From: an uncultured Bacilli bacterium
GTDB taxonomy: Bacteria; Bacillota_I; Bacilli_A; RF39; UBA660
Direction: 5' to 3'
Assembly: GCA_944331885.1 (NCBI GenBank)
Contig: CALVJF010000004.1
Span: 1 to 27,900 of the forward strand
Length of the DNA stretch: 27,900 nt
The position numbers were made by a program, and so were the translations under genes. Shown here in pieces: positions 6,334-13,952 of the stretch (its first letter is position 1; every line of letters begins with the position of its first letter). The notes under the pieces were generated by a model that had not been told where the DNA came from, made no database searches, and saw only the letters and a list, made by a program, of their open reading frames with translations.

Positions 6334-8000
6334 TTATTTTTAAACTTACCAAAGGTAAGTTTTTGTTTTATTTTGTTAAATAAATTAGTTCCTAATACTT
6401 TTTCTAGAGTACCCTGTTTATATAAAATTCCTAAATATGTTAAGGCTCCTAAAATAGTATTTATAAAGATATAGATGATACAAGATAATTTACTATCATA
6501 ATTAACTGGAACAATCCATTTTGTTAATAAAACAATTATTATCATTGAAACTATAGGAAAGATTAATTTTAAAAGCAAGCGATACGTTTTTCCATAATGA
6601 AGATCATTTTCTTTTTTCAATTTGTATAGAACGTATATTGATGCTGAGGCATAACCAATTATACTAGCGGTTGTTGCTCCTAAAAATGGTGGAATGCCAA
6701 TTTGATTATAAAGTAGCATTATTGGAACGTCTAAAATAGCGTTTAAAGCAAAACCTAACAGAGCCGATTTATAGACTAGACTAAATTTATTTAGAGCTTG
6801 AAGAGTAGAACTTACAATCATATATACGTTAGCTATTAAAGTTACAAAAACTGTTAAGCTTAAAATTATTGGTCCATAATTATTACTTAAACCATAAAAT
6901 ACACTCCATACTGATTTGCTTAATAAAGATAAACCAACTGTCATTGGTAAGGATATCATAATTATCATTTGTAAAGCTTGATTTAGTTTATTGTTAACTT
7001 CTTGACCATTTTTCATTGTAAAGGCGCTGACAATTGTAGGGATTAAACTAACTGTCATTCCCATAGCTATAGATGAAATTATCATATTTATTTTAGGGGC
7101 CCACGTAGTTATTGAACTAGTTACAAATTCAACGTCAAGGGCCGGTAATCCTATATAATTCATAGTTCTTAAAATCAAAATCATATCAGCAAAATTGTAA
7201 AGGCTATATAGAGTGTTTATCACAATAAATGGAATTGCATAGTTAATAATTTTTTTGACTATTTCTTTATTGCTTACATTATCTTTAATTTTATATTCTT
7301 GAATAGATAATTGGTCTTTATTAATATGAATTTTATAAGCTACATATAAGTAAGCAATAACTGCACCAAAAAATGCGCCAGTTACCGCTAGGCAAACTGC
7401 GGTTGTAATACTTAAGTGAAATACATTAATTATTATATAACAGCCAATCAAAATTAGTGAAATTCTGACTACTTGTTCTATTACTTGACTAATTGATGAT
7501 ACATTAATTATTTTGTGCCCTTGAAGATAGCCTTTACTAACGCTTAAAAATGGAACTACTAAAATAGCAAACGAAACGCACCTAATTGCTAATGTTACTT
7601 CCTCTTTTGTATTACCACCACTTAAGTCTCCTAATAATAACGAACTAATTTGAGGAGCAAAAATTATTAAAATAATAAATATTGTAACTGCTGCAAAACC
7701 AAGGATTGATTTTCCTATTTTGTAAGCTCTTTGTTTAGCTTCCATCATTCCTAAAGTATTGTATTCATTGACTATTTTACTTATAGCAATTGGTAAACCA
7801 GCAGTAGACAAATCTAAAAATATGGCATATATATTATAAGCATAAGCATATAGAGCACTACCTTGAATACCTACCATCGCATAAAATGGTATAACGTAAA
7901 GCATTCCTAAAATTTTTACAATAACTATAGCTAATGTTGCAATTATTGTTCCTTCAACAAATGAACTTTTTTTCATTTTCAACCACTCATTTTTCTTCAT
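6330..8000 (-). CDS. Lipid II/polysaccharide flippase, MurJ/SpoVB type (MOP superfamily)
   Basis: A 556-residue polytopic membrane protein with about 14 hydrophobic segments throughout, starting FVEGTIIATLAIVIVKILGMLYVIPFYAMVG, typical of the YtgP/MurJ and SpoVB group of oligosaccharide flippases. Such proteins move undecaprenyl-linked cell-wall precursors across the membrane. Motifs such as GLPIAISKIVNEY and the SLIPTIVSAFT segment (about residue 325) fit this family. The start at 8000 overlaps the Cse60-like gene by 14 bp; an in-frame ATG at 7976 is an alternative, and neither has a strong ribosome site. Linkage to a Cse60-like gene slightly favours SpoVB, a spore-cortex flippase, but sequence alone does not separate the subfamilies. 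The last nine codons overlap a plus-strand terminator. Confidence 0.88.
   Translation of the reverse strand: MKKNEWLKMKKSSFVEGTIIATLAIVIVKILGMLYVIPFYAMVGIQGSALYAYAYNIYAIFLDLSTAGLPIAISKIVNEYNTLGMMEAKQRAYKIGKSILGFAAVTIFIILIIFAPQISSLLLGDLSGGNTKEEVTLAIRCVSFAILVVPFLSVSKGYLQGHKIINVSSISQVIEQVVRISLILIGCYIIINVFHLSITTAVCLAVTGAFFGAVIAYLYVAYKIHINKDQLSIQEYKIKDNVSNKEIVKKIINYAIPFIVINTLYSLYNFADMILILRTMNYIGLPALDVEFVTSSITTWAPKINMIISSIAMGMTVSLIPTIVSAFTMKNGQEVNNKLNQALQMIIMISLPMTVGLSLLSKSVWSVFYGLSNNYGPIILSLTVFVTLIANVYMIVSSTLQALNKFSLVYKSALLGFALNAILDVPIMLLYNQIGIPPFLGATTASIIGYASASIYVLYKLKKENDLHYGKTYRLLLKLIFPIVSMIIIVLLTKWIVPVNYDSKLSCIIYIFINTILGALTYLGILYKQGTLEKVLGTNLFNKIKQKLTFGKFKNN
6342..6370 (+). terminator. Terminator of the small plus-strand gene
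   Basis: AAACTTACC, loop AAA, GGTAAGTTT, then TTTGTTTTA. It lies wholly within the C-terminal codons of the convergent flippase gene. On the minus strand it lacks a T tract, so it should stop only plus-strand transcription. Confidence 0.75.
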
Positions 8001-8163
8001 ATATCACCATTGCTGAAAAACAGAAGACTTGTTCTTCGCCAAAAACAGAGACAGCAACTTGATACTTGATATCAATTATATCATAATTATGATTACAAAT
8101 AAATTCATTAATACTTTTTTCAAGGTCTTTCTCATGGCCTTCGTCAAATGTTTTAACTCGCAT
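7987..8163 (-). CDS. Sporulation protein Cse60 family
   Basis: A 58-residue protein, MRVKTFDEGHEKDLEKSINEF followed by DIIDIKYQVAV and VFCFSAMVIYEEK. This matches what I know of the Cse60 family (PF10957 type), in which an N-terminal (V/I)KxF..xHExDLE region and a C-terminal DIKYQ...SAM(I/V)IY block are conserved. In Bacillus subtilis cse60 is a sigma-E-dependent sporulation gene; no biochemical role is known. ATG 8163 has GGGTGA five bases upstream; an in-frame GTG at 8172 is an alternative. It overlaps the flippase start by 14 bp. I see no clear sigma-A promoter upstream, which would fit sporulation-specific control, but I cannot name a sigma-E site with confidence. Confidence 0.8.
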   Translation of the reverse strand: MRVKTFDEGHEKDLEKSINEFICNHNYDIIDIKYQVAVSVFGEEQVFCFSAMVIYEEK

Positions 8164-8195
8164 TTTTTTCACCCAAATTAAGATAACATAAAAAA

Positions 8196-8225
8196 TTGGC
8201 GAAATATGTCGAAAAATGCTATAAT
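8196..8225 (+). promoter_or_regulatory. Extended -10 promoter of the ATP-grasp gene
   Basis: TTGGCG (8196-8201), 18 bp, TATAAT (8220-8225) with TG at 8217-8218. It lies inside the longest possible reading frame (ATG 8206) and argues for the later start at 8242. Confidence 0.55.
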
Positions 8226-8241
8226 TGGTTTAGGTGATATT

Positions 8242-9237
8242 ATGGCATTTTATTCATATATTTTTAGTGCTAATTATAAAGGATTTAAAGAAAAATTAAA
8301 GAAAATTGCAAAGAAAGAAAATAAAAATTATCGTTTGTTATTATTAGATACTTATGTAAGTATTTTAAAATATGGTATTGGTTTAACTGACTATTTGAAT
8401 TATCAATTTTATAATAAGAATAGTAAAGAGCGAAAGGAATATGCTGGAATTAAAGTTCAAAATAGTTTTTATGAGACTGTTAGTCCAAGTAAATATAAAA
8501 AAAGATATACTATTAAGCCTGACTTTTTAGCTGATTTTGCTAAATATACAAAAAGAGATTTTATTGTTCCGGAAAAAGTTTCTTTTAAAGATTTTGAAAT
8601 TTTTTTGCAAAAACATGAAGTATTTATGAGTAAACCTTATGATGGTTTGGGTGGTCATCAAGTTTTAAAAGTTTATACTAAAGACATAAAAGATAAGAAA
8701 AAATACTATAATGATTGTTGTGAAAATAGAATTTTTTTAGAAGAAGTAGTAAAACAAAATAAAGAATTAAATAAATTATGTGACGCTTCTTGTAATACAA
8801 TTCGTATTATGACATTTAACAATAATGGTAAAGCAGAGATTTTATGGGCAGCTCTAAGAATAGGAAATGGTATTAATAGTGTTGATAATTTTCATGCGGG
8901 AGGAATGGCAACTGAAATTGATTTAAAAACTGGCAAATTAATGCGTCCAGCTTTAGATAAGGATTTGAATGAATATTCTGAGCATCCTAAGACTGGTACT
9001 AAAATAGTTGGCTTTAAAATTCCTTATTTTAATGAAGTTAAAAAGATGGTTAAAGAAGCAGCATTAGAATCTGACAAAATATTGGTAGTTGGCTGGGATG
9101 TAGCAATTACTGATCAAGGGCCTATTATTATTGAAGGCAATAGAAGGCCTGGTTTTGATATAGTCCAAGTTGCTAGTCGTCGGGGCAGAATGGATATTAT
9201 TAAATATGTTTTAAATGAAGTAAATAAAAAACGCTAA
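8242..9237 (+). CDS. Sugar-transfer-associated ATP-grasp protein
   Basis: A 331-residue soluble protein of the ATP-grasp fold, in the group often found beside capsule and polysaccharide transferases (PF14397 type). Visible are the nucleotide-loop region MSKPYDGLGGHQVLKV, the strand CNTIRIMTF, the FHAGGMATEIDLKTG segment and the end motif IEGNRRPGFDIVQVASRRGR, whose Glu and Asn are the usual Mg-ATP ligands. It probably joins a carboxylate to an amine or alcohol on an envelope glycan; the substrate is unknown. ATG 8206 would give 12 more residues but has no ribosome site and its first codons overlap a promoter. ATG 8242 has AGGTGAT four bases upstream, so I chose it. It is a lone plus-strand gene with its own terminator. 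Confidence 0.85.
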   Translation: MAFYSYIFSANYKGFKEKLKKIAKKENKNYRLLLLDTYVSILKYGIGLTDYLNYQFYNKNSKERKEYAGIKVQNSFYETVSPSKYKKRYTIKPDFLADFAKYTKRDFIVPEKVSFKDFEIFLQKHEVFMSKPYDGLGGHQVLKVYTKDIKDKKKYYNDCCENRIFLEEVVKQNKELNKLCDASCNTIRIMTFNNNGKAEILWAALRIGNGINSVDNFHAGGMATEIDLKTGKLMRPALDKDLNEYSEHPKTGTKIVGFKIPYFNEVKKMVKEAALESDKILVVGWDVAITDQGPIIIEGNRRPGFDIVQVASRRGRMDIIKYVLNEVNKKR

Positions 9238-9250
9238 AAAGCGTTTATTT
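9229..9250. terminator. Bidirectional terminator between convergent genes
   Basis: AAACGC, loop TAAAAA, GCGTTT (9229-9246). T-rich sequence follows on the plus strand and TTTTTATTT on the minus strand. The plus-strand gene's TAA is in the loop and the minus-strand gene's stop is at the edge of the stem. Confidence 0.8.
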
Positions 9251-10819
9251 TATTTTAATAATTTCATTAATTGTATCAGGCTGATACTCTATTTTAATTT
9301 TATCACCAACTTTTAAGAAAGGAAGAATTTGTTCATTAACTGTTAGTGATACTTTATAGATATCTTCTTTACTTTTTAAGTAGTAATACGTTGTTCCATT
9401 AATATTTCCTGTACTAATGTCACTTATAGTGATTTCTGTTTCTTTTAATTCAGTAGAAATGTTTCCACCCAAATAATTTTCGGCAGCTTTTTCGATACCA
9501 TCAGCAGCATCAGTAACTACTACTTTTTGATAATCTACGTAATCAATAAAAGCATACATTTTTACTAATCCCGCATTATCTTTTAAGCTAACTAAATAAG
9601 TTGGTTTATTATTTAAATTAATTAATAATGGGAATGTTGATGTATATTTCATTTGTTGAACTTGACCTTCTGCTGAGGCCATTGCAGCAGTTTCCATGGC
9701 GCCAGCAACATTGTAAAAGTGAGTTTCTTTAGTTCGAAGATTAGTTAAAACAAAGCCGATATTTGAAGCATCATTAGATACGGATGTAATGCCGGTATAC
9801 ATATAAATATCATCATTCATTGCTAAATAATTATAGCCGCTTGTAGTTCTAGTTACATCCTTTTGACCAAAAATAGAATTGAAGAAACCATTCTTATACA
9901 TTCCCCAATTATCTAATTGTTTCATTACTAATTCCGAAGAATAAACATGATCAACCCATTTTGGAACATCTTGAGATTTATATTTTGTTGATGATGCTGT
10001 TATTGGATCAAATATTATGACCCCTGTTACTTCTTTTCGTAATCCAACGCCTGCATATTTAATTGTCTCTACTATCCAGTAAGGATTGCCGTCATCATCA
10101 AGTTCAAAGTTTATATCGCCAAAAATTGTGGTTGGATATTGAATTCTTAATTGTCGTTCTAAATTTTCAAAAAATATAGCACTAGGCATATATTTCATTC
10201 CTTTATCTAATCTAGAAAGTTGGGACTCTCCAGTTACAGAGTTAACTGTAATATACCCTACTACGCCTTGTTTTCGATTGGTGAAATATTTAATTATATT
10301 AGCATATTCAAGTGGAGTTACGCGCACAATCTCATTGTTATAATTTATCTGCGTATATAATTCTGATACTTCATATTGCGATACTAAATCTGTCATTTGA
10401 CCCATTACCTTGTCACCCAATTTATTTGATGAATCTTTATCTAGTAATGCTAATTGATTAAAGTCAACCGGCAAAACATCTTTAGTAAAATCTCCATCTG
10501 CAACAGTTATGCGTTTATAATAAGCTGAAGATTGGAATAATGGTGAGCAGAACAAGTTAATTATTAAAATTAAAACTGGAATAATAAATACTATACTTAA
10601 TAAGTAAAGCATTTTTTTACTTGGCTTAACACTCTTTTTAGTTATAATTACGTACTCTTGAGAATTGGAAATATTCCAAATTATTAGAGAGATAACTAAG
10701 CATAAAAATATAAAACTCCAAAAATTTGGGTCACTTAAATTTAGTGCTGGTAATTTAAAATAAAATAATAGTAAAATCAATAAAATATTTATAACGATTT
10801 TTATTACTTTTTCTTTCAT
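9245..10819 (-). CDS. Large membrane-anchored protein of unknown function
   Basis: I do not recognise this 524-residue protein. The first ~105 residues carry three hydrophobic helices (KIVINILLILLLFYF; FWSFIFLCLVISLIIW; LLSIVFIIPVLILIINLF). About 420 residues follow that are probably extracellular, with mixed alpha/beta composition and blocks such as GYNYLAMNDDIYMYTGI, YNVAGAMETAAMASAEGQ and KPTYLVSLKDNAGLVK. It ends in a short OB-like beta region (YKVSLTVNEQILPFLKVGDK). No catalytic motif is evident. The start follows AAAGGAATGATACA; 13 more upstream codons are open but unsupported. It is a single-gene unit between its own promoter and the bidirectional terminator. The amount of glycine, alanine and aromatic sequence suggests a folded sensor or binding domain, which is only a guess. 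Confidence 0.8.
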   Translation of the reverse strand: MKEKVIKIVINILLILLLFYFKLPALNLSDPNFWSFIFLCLVISLIIWNISNSQEYVIITKKSVKPSKKMLYLLSIVFIIPVLILIINLFCSPLFQSSAYYKRITVADGDFTKDVLPVDFNQLALLDKDSSNKLGDKVMGQMTDLVSQYEVSELYTQINYNNEIVRVTPLEYANIIKYFTNRKQGVVGYITVNSVTGESQLSRLDKGMKYMPSAIFFENLERQLRIQYPTTIFGDINFELDDDGNPYWIVETIKYAGVGLRKEVTGVIIFDPITASSTKYKSQDVPKWVDHVYSSELVMKQLDNWGMYKNGFFNSIFGQKDVTRTTSGYNYLAMNDDIYMYTGITSVSNDASNIGFVLTNLRTKETHFYNVAGAMETAAMASAEGQVQQMKYTSTFPLLINLNNKPTYLVSLKDNAGLVKMYAFIDYVDYQKVVVTDAADGIEKAAENYLGGNISTELKETEITISDISTGNINGTTYYYLKSKEDIYKVSLTVNEQILPFLKVGDKIKIEYQPDTINEIIKIK

Positions 10820-10843
10820 TGTATCATTCCTTTTCTTAATTAA

Positions 10844-10872
10844 AGTGTAATATATCAAAATATTTATGTCAA
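10844..10872 (-). promoter_or_regulatory. Sigma-A-type promoter of the membrane-anchored gene
   Basis: Minus-strand TTGACA (10872-10867), 17 bp, TACACT (10849-10844). It begins nine bases after the thymidine kinase terminator stem and about 25 bp before the chosen start codon. Confidence 0.65.
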
Positions 10873-10898
10873 TAAATAAAAAGAGCTATTTAGCTCTT
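10873..10898 (-). terminator. Terminator of the phosphatase-AAA/CYTH-tdk operon
   Basis: Minus-strand AAGAGCT, 4-nt loop, AGCTCTT, then TTTATTT (arms 10898-10892 and 10887-10881). The thymidine kinase stop codon TAG lies inside the hairpin. Confidence 0.85.
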
Positions 10899-11458
10899 AA
10901 AATCAATTTATAACGTTCAGAAATTTTTTGGGGCCCTAGACGCTTAATTAAGCATTTACGACATAATGGCAAATAATTATTGTCTCCTACTTCAATTCCT
11001 TTATACTCACCATCATAATAAGTGAATTCAGCATCTTTGTTACAATCGTAACAAACTGCTTTGATATGATGGATTTCATCACTAATGGCAAGTATTTGGG
11101 GCATTATACCAAATGGTTCTTGGTTAACATCAAGATTTAAGCCGACAATATGAATATCTATATCTTTGACAATACTTAAATAGCTTAAAACACGATAACT
11201 ACCAACTAAAAATTGAGCTTCATCAATAAATATTGTTTTTGTATTGGGAGATATATGATTTAAAATCTCTTCTAATCTCTCAATGCATATTGCTGGTATG
11301 CCTTCTTGAAAATCACGGCTTTTGATGAGTCCATAGTCTCTAGTATCAATTTTAGGTTTAAAGCAAACAATATTACTTTTGTTCCAAATTTTTTTGTAAA
11401 CAGTTAAAGCAGTGTTAGTTTTTCCACTAAACATAGGGCCAATATAGGTTTTGATCAT
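10886..11458 (-). CDS. tdk: Thymidine kinase (type II)
   Basis: A 190-residue enzyme that phosphorylates thymidine to dTMP in the salvage pathway. It shows the P-loop GPMFSGKT (residues 7-14), the Walker-B/catalytic segment FIDEAQF (about 77-83), the GLNLD segment (about 106-110), and the structural zinc site of four cysteines (C136, C139, C166, C169) flanking the lasso loop YYDGEYKGIEVGD. Length is normal. It overlaps the AAA/CYTH gene by 4 bp, so the two are probably translationally coupled, and it ends the three-gene operon. The pairing with a dUTPase and an ITPase elsewhere in the window shows active nucleotide salvage and cleansing. Confidence 0.95.
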   Translation of the reverse strand: MIKTYIGPMFSGKTNTALTVYKKIWNKSNIVCFKPKIDTRDYGLIKSRDFQEGIPAICIERLEEILNHISPNTKTIFIDEAQFLVGSYRVLSYLSIVKDIDIHIVGLNLDVNQEPFGIMPQILAISDEIHHIKAVCYDCNKDAEFTYYDGEYKGIEVGDNNYLPLCRKCLIKRLGPQKISERYKLILRAK

Positions 11459-12540
11459 TGTGTTAATAATAATTGTTGATTAGTTGTTGAAGCTAAATTA
11501 TGATTTTGATAATTGGCATTATTAGTAACATTTTCTATAACATAAGATGGTAAATTATTTAATTGACCGGCAATTTCAAGGAGTGCTGTATTTTCATTGT
11601 CTGCAAAAATATCTAAAGTATATTTTTGACCATCTCTTATACTGATATATCGTTTCTTTTTTATAGTTTTGGTTTGAGGATCTTGAAAAGCAATTAATTC
11701 TTCGTATAGAGATTTAGATATTACTTTTTCACTTATTAGTAGTTTTCCTTCATTACCAATTTTAAAAACGCTAAAATAGTAACTAGTACGTCCTTCTGTT
11801 ATTACTTTACGTAATCTTTTTTCAATATTTGGCGGACTAGCTAAATATGTCTGCTCTATTTTTAAAATTTTACCTTTTTGTAAATCGTCTAAACAAGGAT
11901 CATGTAAATCAATTAAATATTTCCCCTGTTTATGATAATGGGGGCTAGATATTTGTTGTGAAATAAATTCAATTACTTTATCAACTTTTTGGGAAAAGTC
12001 TGCTTCTGGTAAAATTATTTCTAAATTATGATGAGTCATCCATGCCGATAGAGTCTTTTTACTTTGAGCAACGGCTGAATTGACATCCTCACTACGAGCG
12101 GCATTATTTTCGGTTTGATAAAATTGAGCTGAAGTTTCAAGATAGATAACGGCATCGTAACGATTTTGCATTTCTTCATAGGAAATTTGATTGGCTACTC
12201 GTTGACATACTTCTTGAAATTCACTAGCCGTAACGTACGAACGATTATCGATTAATCCGCGATCATGTATAATAAGTATATTTTCATCATTCAGATAATT
12301 TGCTCCTAAATTATATACTTCTTCTTTTGCTAATTGCAATCTTAATACTAGTTCTTGGAAATCAACAATATTTAGAGCATTATCACCAAAAGGTCTTAGT
12401 CCACCTAATATTAATTCAGTTGCTGTTTCAGGGATGACAATTACTTTATAGCCAAGATTTTCAAAATATTCAACTACTCTTTTAATAGTAGTAGTTTTTC
12501 CACTGCTTGGTCCTCCTGTTAAAACAATTTTCTTTAACAT
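11455..12540 (-). CDS. AAA/P-loop NTPase fused to a CYTH-type domain (Ttd14-like)
   Basis: A 361-residue, probably cytoplasmic protein. The N-terminal half is a kinase-like P-loop domain: GGPSSGKTT (about residues 9-17), VIPETATELILGG, and a Walker-B-like IIHDRGLIDNRSY (about 108-120), as in the NadR/AAA_28 group. The C-terminal half (about residues 205-345) has the beta-barrel pattern of CYTH/triphosphate-tunnel proteins: KYLIDLHD, KILKIEQTYL, EKRLRKV, YISIRDGQKYTLDIF and ALLEIAG. The combination resembles Ttd14-type proteins. CYTH domains bind triphosphates or polyphosphate and AAA_28 includes ribosylnicotinamide kinases, so a nucleotide or NAD-related kinase is plausible, but the substrate is unknown. 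It abuts the histidine phosphatase (1-bp overlap) and tdk (4-bp overlap). Confidence 0.8.
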   Translation of the reverse strand: MLKKIVLTGGPSSGKTTTIKRVVEYFENLGYKVIVIPETATELILGGLRPFGDNALNIVDFQELVLRLQLAKEEVYNLGANYLNDENILIIHDRGLIDNRSYVTASEFQEVCQRVANQISYEEMQNRYDAVIYLETSAQFYQTENNAARSEDVNSAVAQSKKTLSAWMTHHNLEIILPEADFSQKVDKVIEFISQQISSPHYHKQGKYLIDLHDPCLDDLQKGKILKIEQTYLASPPNIEKRLRKVITEGRTSYYFSVFKIGNEGKLLISEKVISKSLYEELIAFQDPQTKTIKKKRYISIRDGQKYTLDIFADNENTALLEIAGQLNNLPSYVIENVTNNANYQNHNLASTTNQQLLLTQ

Positions 12541-13094
12541 TATTTAACTCTCCTTATTTTTTTTAATTTTAAATCTAATTCATGAACAGAAGCATGTTCT
12601 ACTTGAAAGCGTTCTTTATCCATATCTACGGGGATTCCATACAATAAGTAATAAATCATATTTATATTACCACGATGCGTAACTAAAAGGGCTTCATCTA
12701 TTGCTTTTAGTTTTTTTAAATATGTAGACATTTGATAGTATAGTTCCCTTATGGAAGAACCTTGAGGATATTTGGTATTTATAGTAATATTTTCAAATAA
12801 TTCTGGATACAATTTTTGAGCTTGACTTTTTAGCATCCCGTTAAGAATACCTTTGCTTTGTTCACGTAATTCTTGTTCATATTTTATTGGTACTTGAAGA
12901 ACAGAACTAACTATTAAACTAGTTTCTTTAGCCCTCTTTATATCACTGGAAATAATTTGATTAACGCTCGTATTTTCTTTTAACCAAAGAGCAGATTTAT
13001 ATACTGACTCTTTCCCTTCTTCTGTTAAGGAAACATTACTCCAACCGCCAATATAATTTTCATCATCTAATCCATGACGTAACAAATATAACAA
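12540..13094 (-). CDS. Histidine phosphatase family protein (phosphoglycerate mutase-like)
   Basis: A 184-residue protein with the family's catalytic signature at the N-terminus, LLRHGLDDE (RHG at about residues 6-8), then SLTEEGKES, the phosphate-pocket arginine segment SSDIKRAKET (about 50-59), LREQSKGIL, and the second catalytic histidine in VTHRGNIN (about 139-146). The usual RHGxT/E pattern is changed to RHGLDDE. It removes a phosphate from a small metabolite; the substrate cannot be read from sequence. The start codon is TTG, preceded by AAAGGAG at a good distance; no ATG fits. It is the first gene of the operon with the AAA/CYTH protein and thymidine kinase, behind a copy of the Nudix-regulator palindrome. 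Confidence 0.88.
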   Translation of the reverse strand: MLYLLRHGLDDENYIGGWSNVSLTEEGKESVYKSALWLKENTSVNQIISSDIKRAKETSLIVSSVLQVPIKYEQELREQSKGILNGMLKSQAQKLYPELFENITINTKYPQGSSIRELYYQMSTYLKKLKAIDEALLVTHRGNINMIYYLLYGIPVDMDKERFQVEHASVHELDLKLKKIRRVK

Positions 13095-13111
13095 TTATTT
13101 TCTCCTTTCAC

Positions 13112-13139
13112 TTGTATTTTTTAATCTTTATTGTATAAT
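13112..13139 (+). promoter_or_regulatory. Candidate promoter of a plus-strand small RNA
   Basis: TTGTAT (13112-13117), 16 bp, perfect -10 TATAAT (13134-13139), seven bases before a terminator hairpin on the same strand. No plus-strand gene follows. Confidence 0.45.
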
Positions 13140-13145
13140 TATGGC

Positions 13146-13189
13146 AAGAAATCTTTGGACAAGGCTTGTTTTAAAGATTTCTTTTTTTT
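13146..13189 (+). ncRNA. Candidate small RNA, or strong orphan terminator hairpin
   Basis: AAGAAATCTTT (13146-13156) pairs perfectly with AAAGATTTCTT (13173-13183), with a possible inner ACAA/TTGT pairing, and eight T follow. This is an ideal plus-strand intrinsic terminator with a -10 box just upstream, giving a transcript of about 45 nt. Both neighbouring genes are on the minus strand, so it terminates no gene. Read on the minus strand the same hairpin would sit in the 5' leader of the phosphatase operon without a T tract. ATAATTAT copies outside the stem (to 13142 and 13190-13197) extend the imperfect inverted repeat. Confidence 0.4.
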
Positions 13190-13211
13190 ATAATTATCAC
13201 CCCTTTCTAAT

Positions 13212-13230
13212 ATGTGTATTTCTTACACAT
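13212..13230. promoter_or_regulatory. Palindromic operator, copy 2, before the phosphatase operon
   Basis: ATGTGTA, 5 bp, TACACAT: a perfect 7-bp-arm palindrome with the same core (GTGTA-N5-TACAC) as the site in the Nudix-regulator promoter. It lies downstream of the regulator gene and upstream of the phosphatase operon, 118 bp before the TTG start. The flanking -35/-10 positions are poor (AATCAA and TATTAG on the minus strand). Confidence 0.65.
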
Positions 13231-13243
13231 TGATTGAGTTAAG

Positions 13244-13270
13244 AAAAATATATTATTAAAATATATTTTT
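13244..13270 (-). terminator. AT-only terminator of the Nudix regulator gene
   Basis: Minus-strand AAAAATATAT, 7-nt loop, ATATATTTTT (arms 13270-13261 and 13253-13244). The TAA stop codon falls in the loop. Confidence 0.6.
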
Positions 13271-13930
13271 ATCGACTATTTTTCTTTTAAATTTATATTT
13301 TTTGGCCGGACGATTACCTTCAAATTGTTCGCTTTTATTTGTATCTTCTATCAAATCTAAACTTAACATTTTTTTGCGAAAGTTACGACGATCAAACTTT
13401 TTGTTAAGAATTGCTTCATATACTTTTTGTAATTCTGGCATGGTAACACCATCCGGAAATAAGCTTTTTAAAATATTTGAGTTAACTATTCTTTTTTGCA
13501 ATTCTAATAAAGCCTCTTGTAAAATTTCTTCGTGGTCAAATCCAAGAGGTGGAATTTTATCTATTGGAAACCAATCCGCATTTGAGGTATTTTCTGTTTC
13601 ACGCAATACCTTTACTCTTTTACTGTCAATAACGCCAATAAAACCGACTGCTACCATGCGCATAACAGGTGATCTGTCTACGCGGCCAAAAGCTTTAAAT
13701 TGTTTGATATCAATGTCTGAAATGCCAGTTTTTTCGTAAATTTCTCTTTTAGCTCCATCTTCTAAATTTTCATCATTATATAATGCTCCGCCAGTTAAAA
13801 CCCAATCACCTTCAAAGGGAGCATTTTTTCTTTTAATTAACAATACTTTGGTTATTCCCTGCTCGACAGTAAAAATGGCTGTAATAACATGAATTCCTTG
13901 ATTTTTATATTTTTTATTTTTAACGTCCAT
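13256..13930 (-). CDS. Nudix domain-winged helix regulator (NrtR type)
   Basis: A 224-residue protein. Residues ~10-140 form a Nudix domain: VLLIKRKNAPFEGDWVLTGG, then a nearly complete Nudix box, GALYNDENLEDGAKREIYEKTG (given in parts: GALYNDE, then REIYEKTGI), with only one of the two core glutamates changed to Lys. Residues ~150-220 form a winged-helix tail (LFPDGVTMPELQKVYEAIL, DRRNFRKKML, RPAKKYKF), the hallmark of NrtR/COG4111 transcription factors that bind DNA until a nucleotide ligand (ADP-ribose in NrtR) releases them. ATG 13930 with GGAAGTGAT is chosen over ATG 13948, which lies almost on the transcription start. Its promoter holds a palindrome between -35 and -10, implying autorepression. 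The ligand is unknown. Confidence 0.85.
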   Translation of the reverse strand: MDVKNKKYKNQGIHVITAIFTVEQGITKVLLIKRKNAPFEGDWVLTGGALYNDENLEDGAKREIYEKTGISDIDIKQFKAFGRVDRSPVMRMVAVGFIGVIDSKRVKVLRETENTSNADWFPIDKIPPLGFDHEEILQEALLELQKRIVNSNILKSLFPDGVTMPELQKVYEAILNKKFDRRNFRKKMLSLDLIEDTNKSEQFEGNRPAKKYKFKRKIVDKNIF

Positions 13931-13952
13931 AATATCACTTCCGTACATTTAA

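Noticed and set aside
8164..8205. Sigma-E-like promoter for the Cse60-like gene (ACATATTT and a TATGTTAT-like -10)
   Set aside because: The -10 match to CATACAAT is poor and spacing uncertain in such AT-rich DNA.
13141..13233. 30-codon plus-strand frame starting ATGGCAAGAAATC across the candidate small RNA
   Set aside because: No ribosome site, the ATG is two bases after the -10 box, and the frame runs through the hairpin and the operator; most likely chance.
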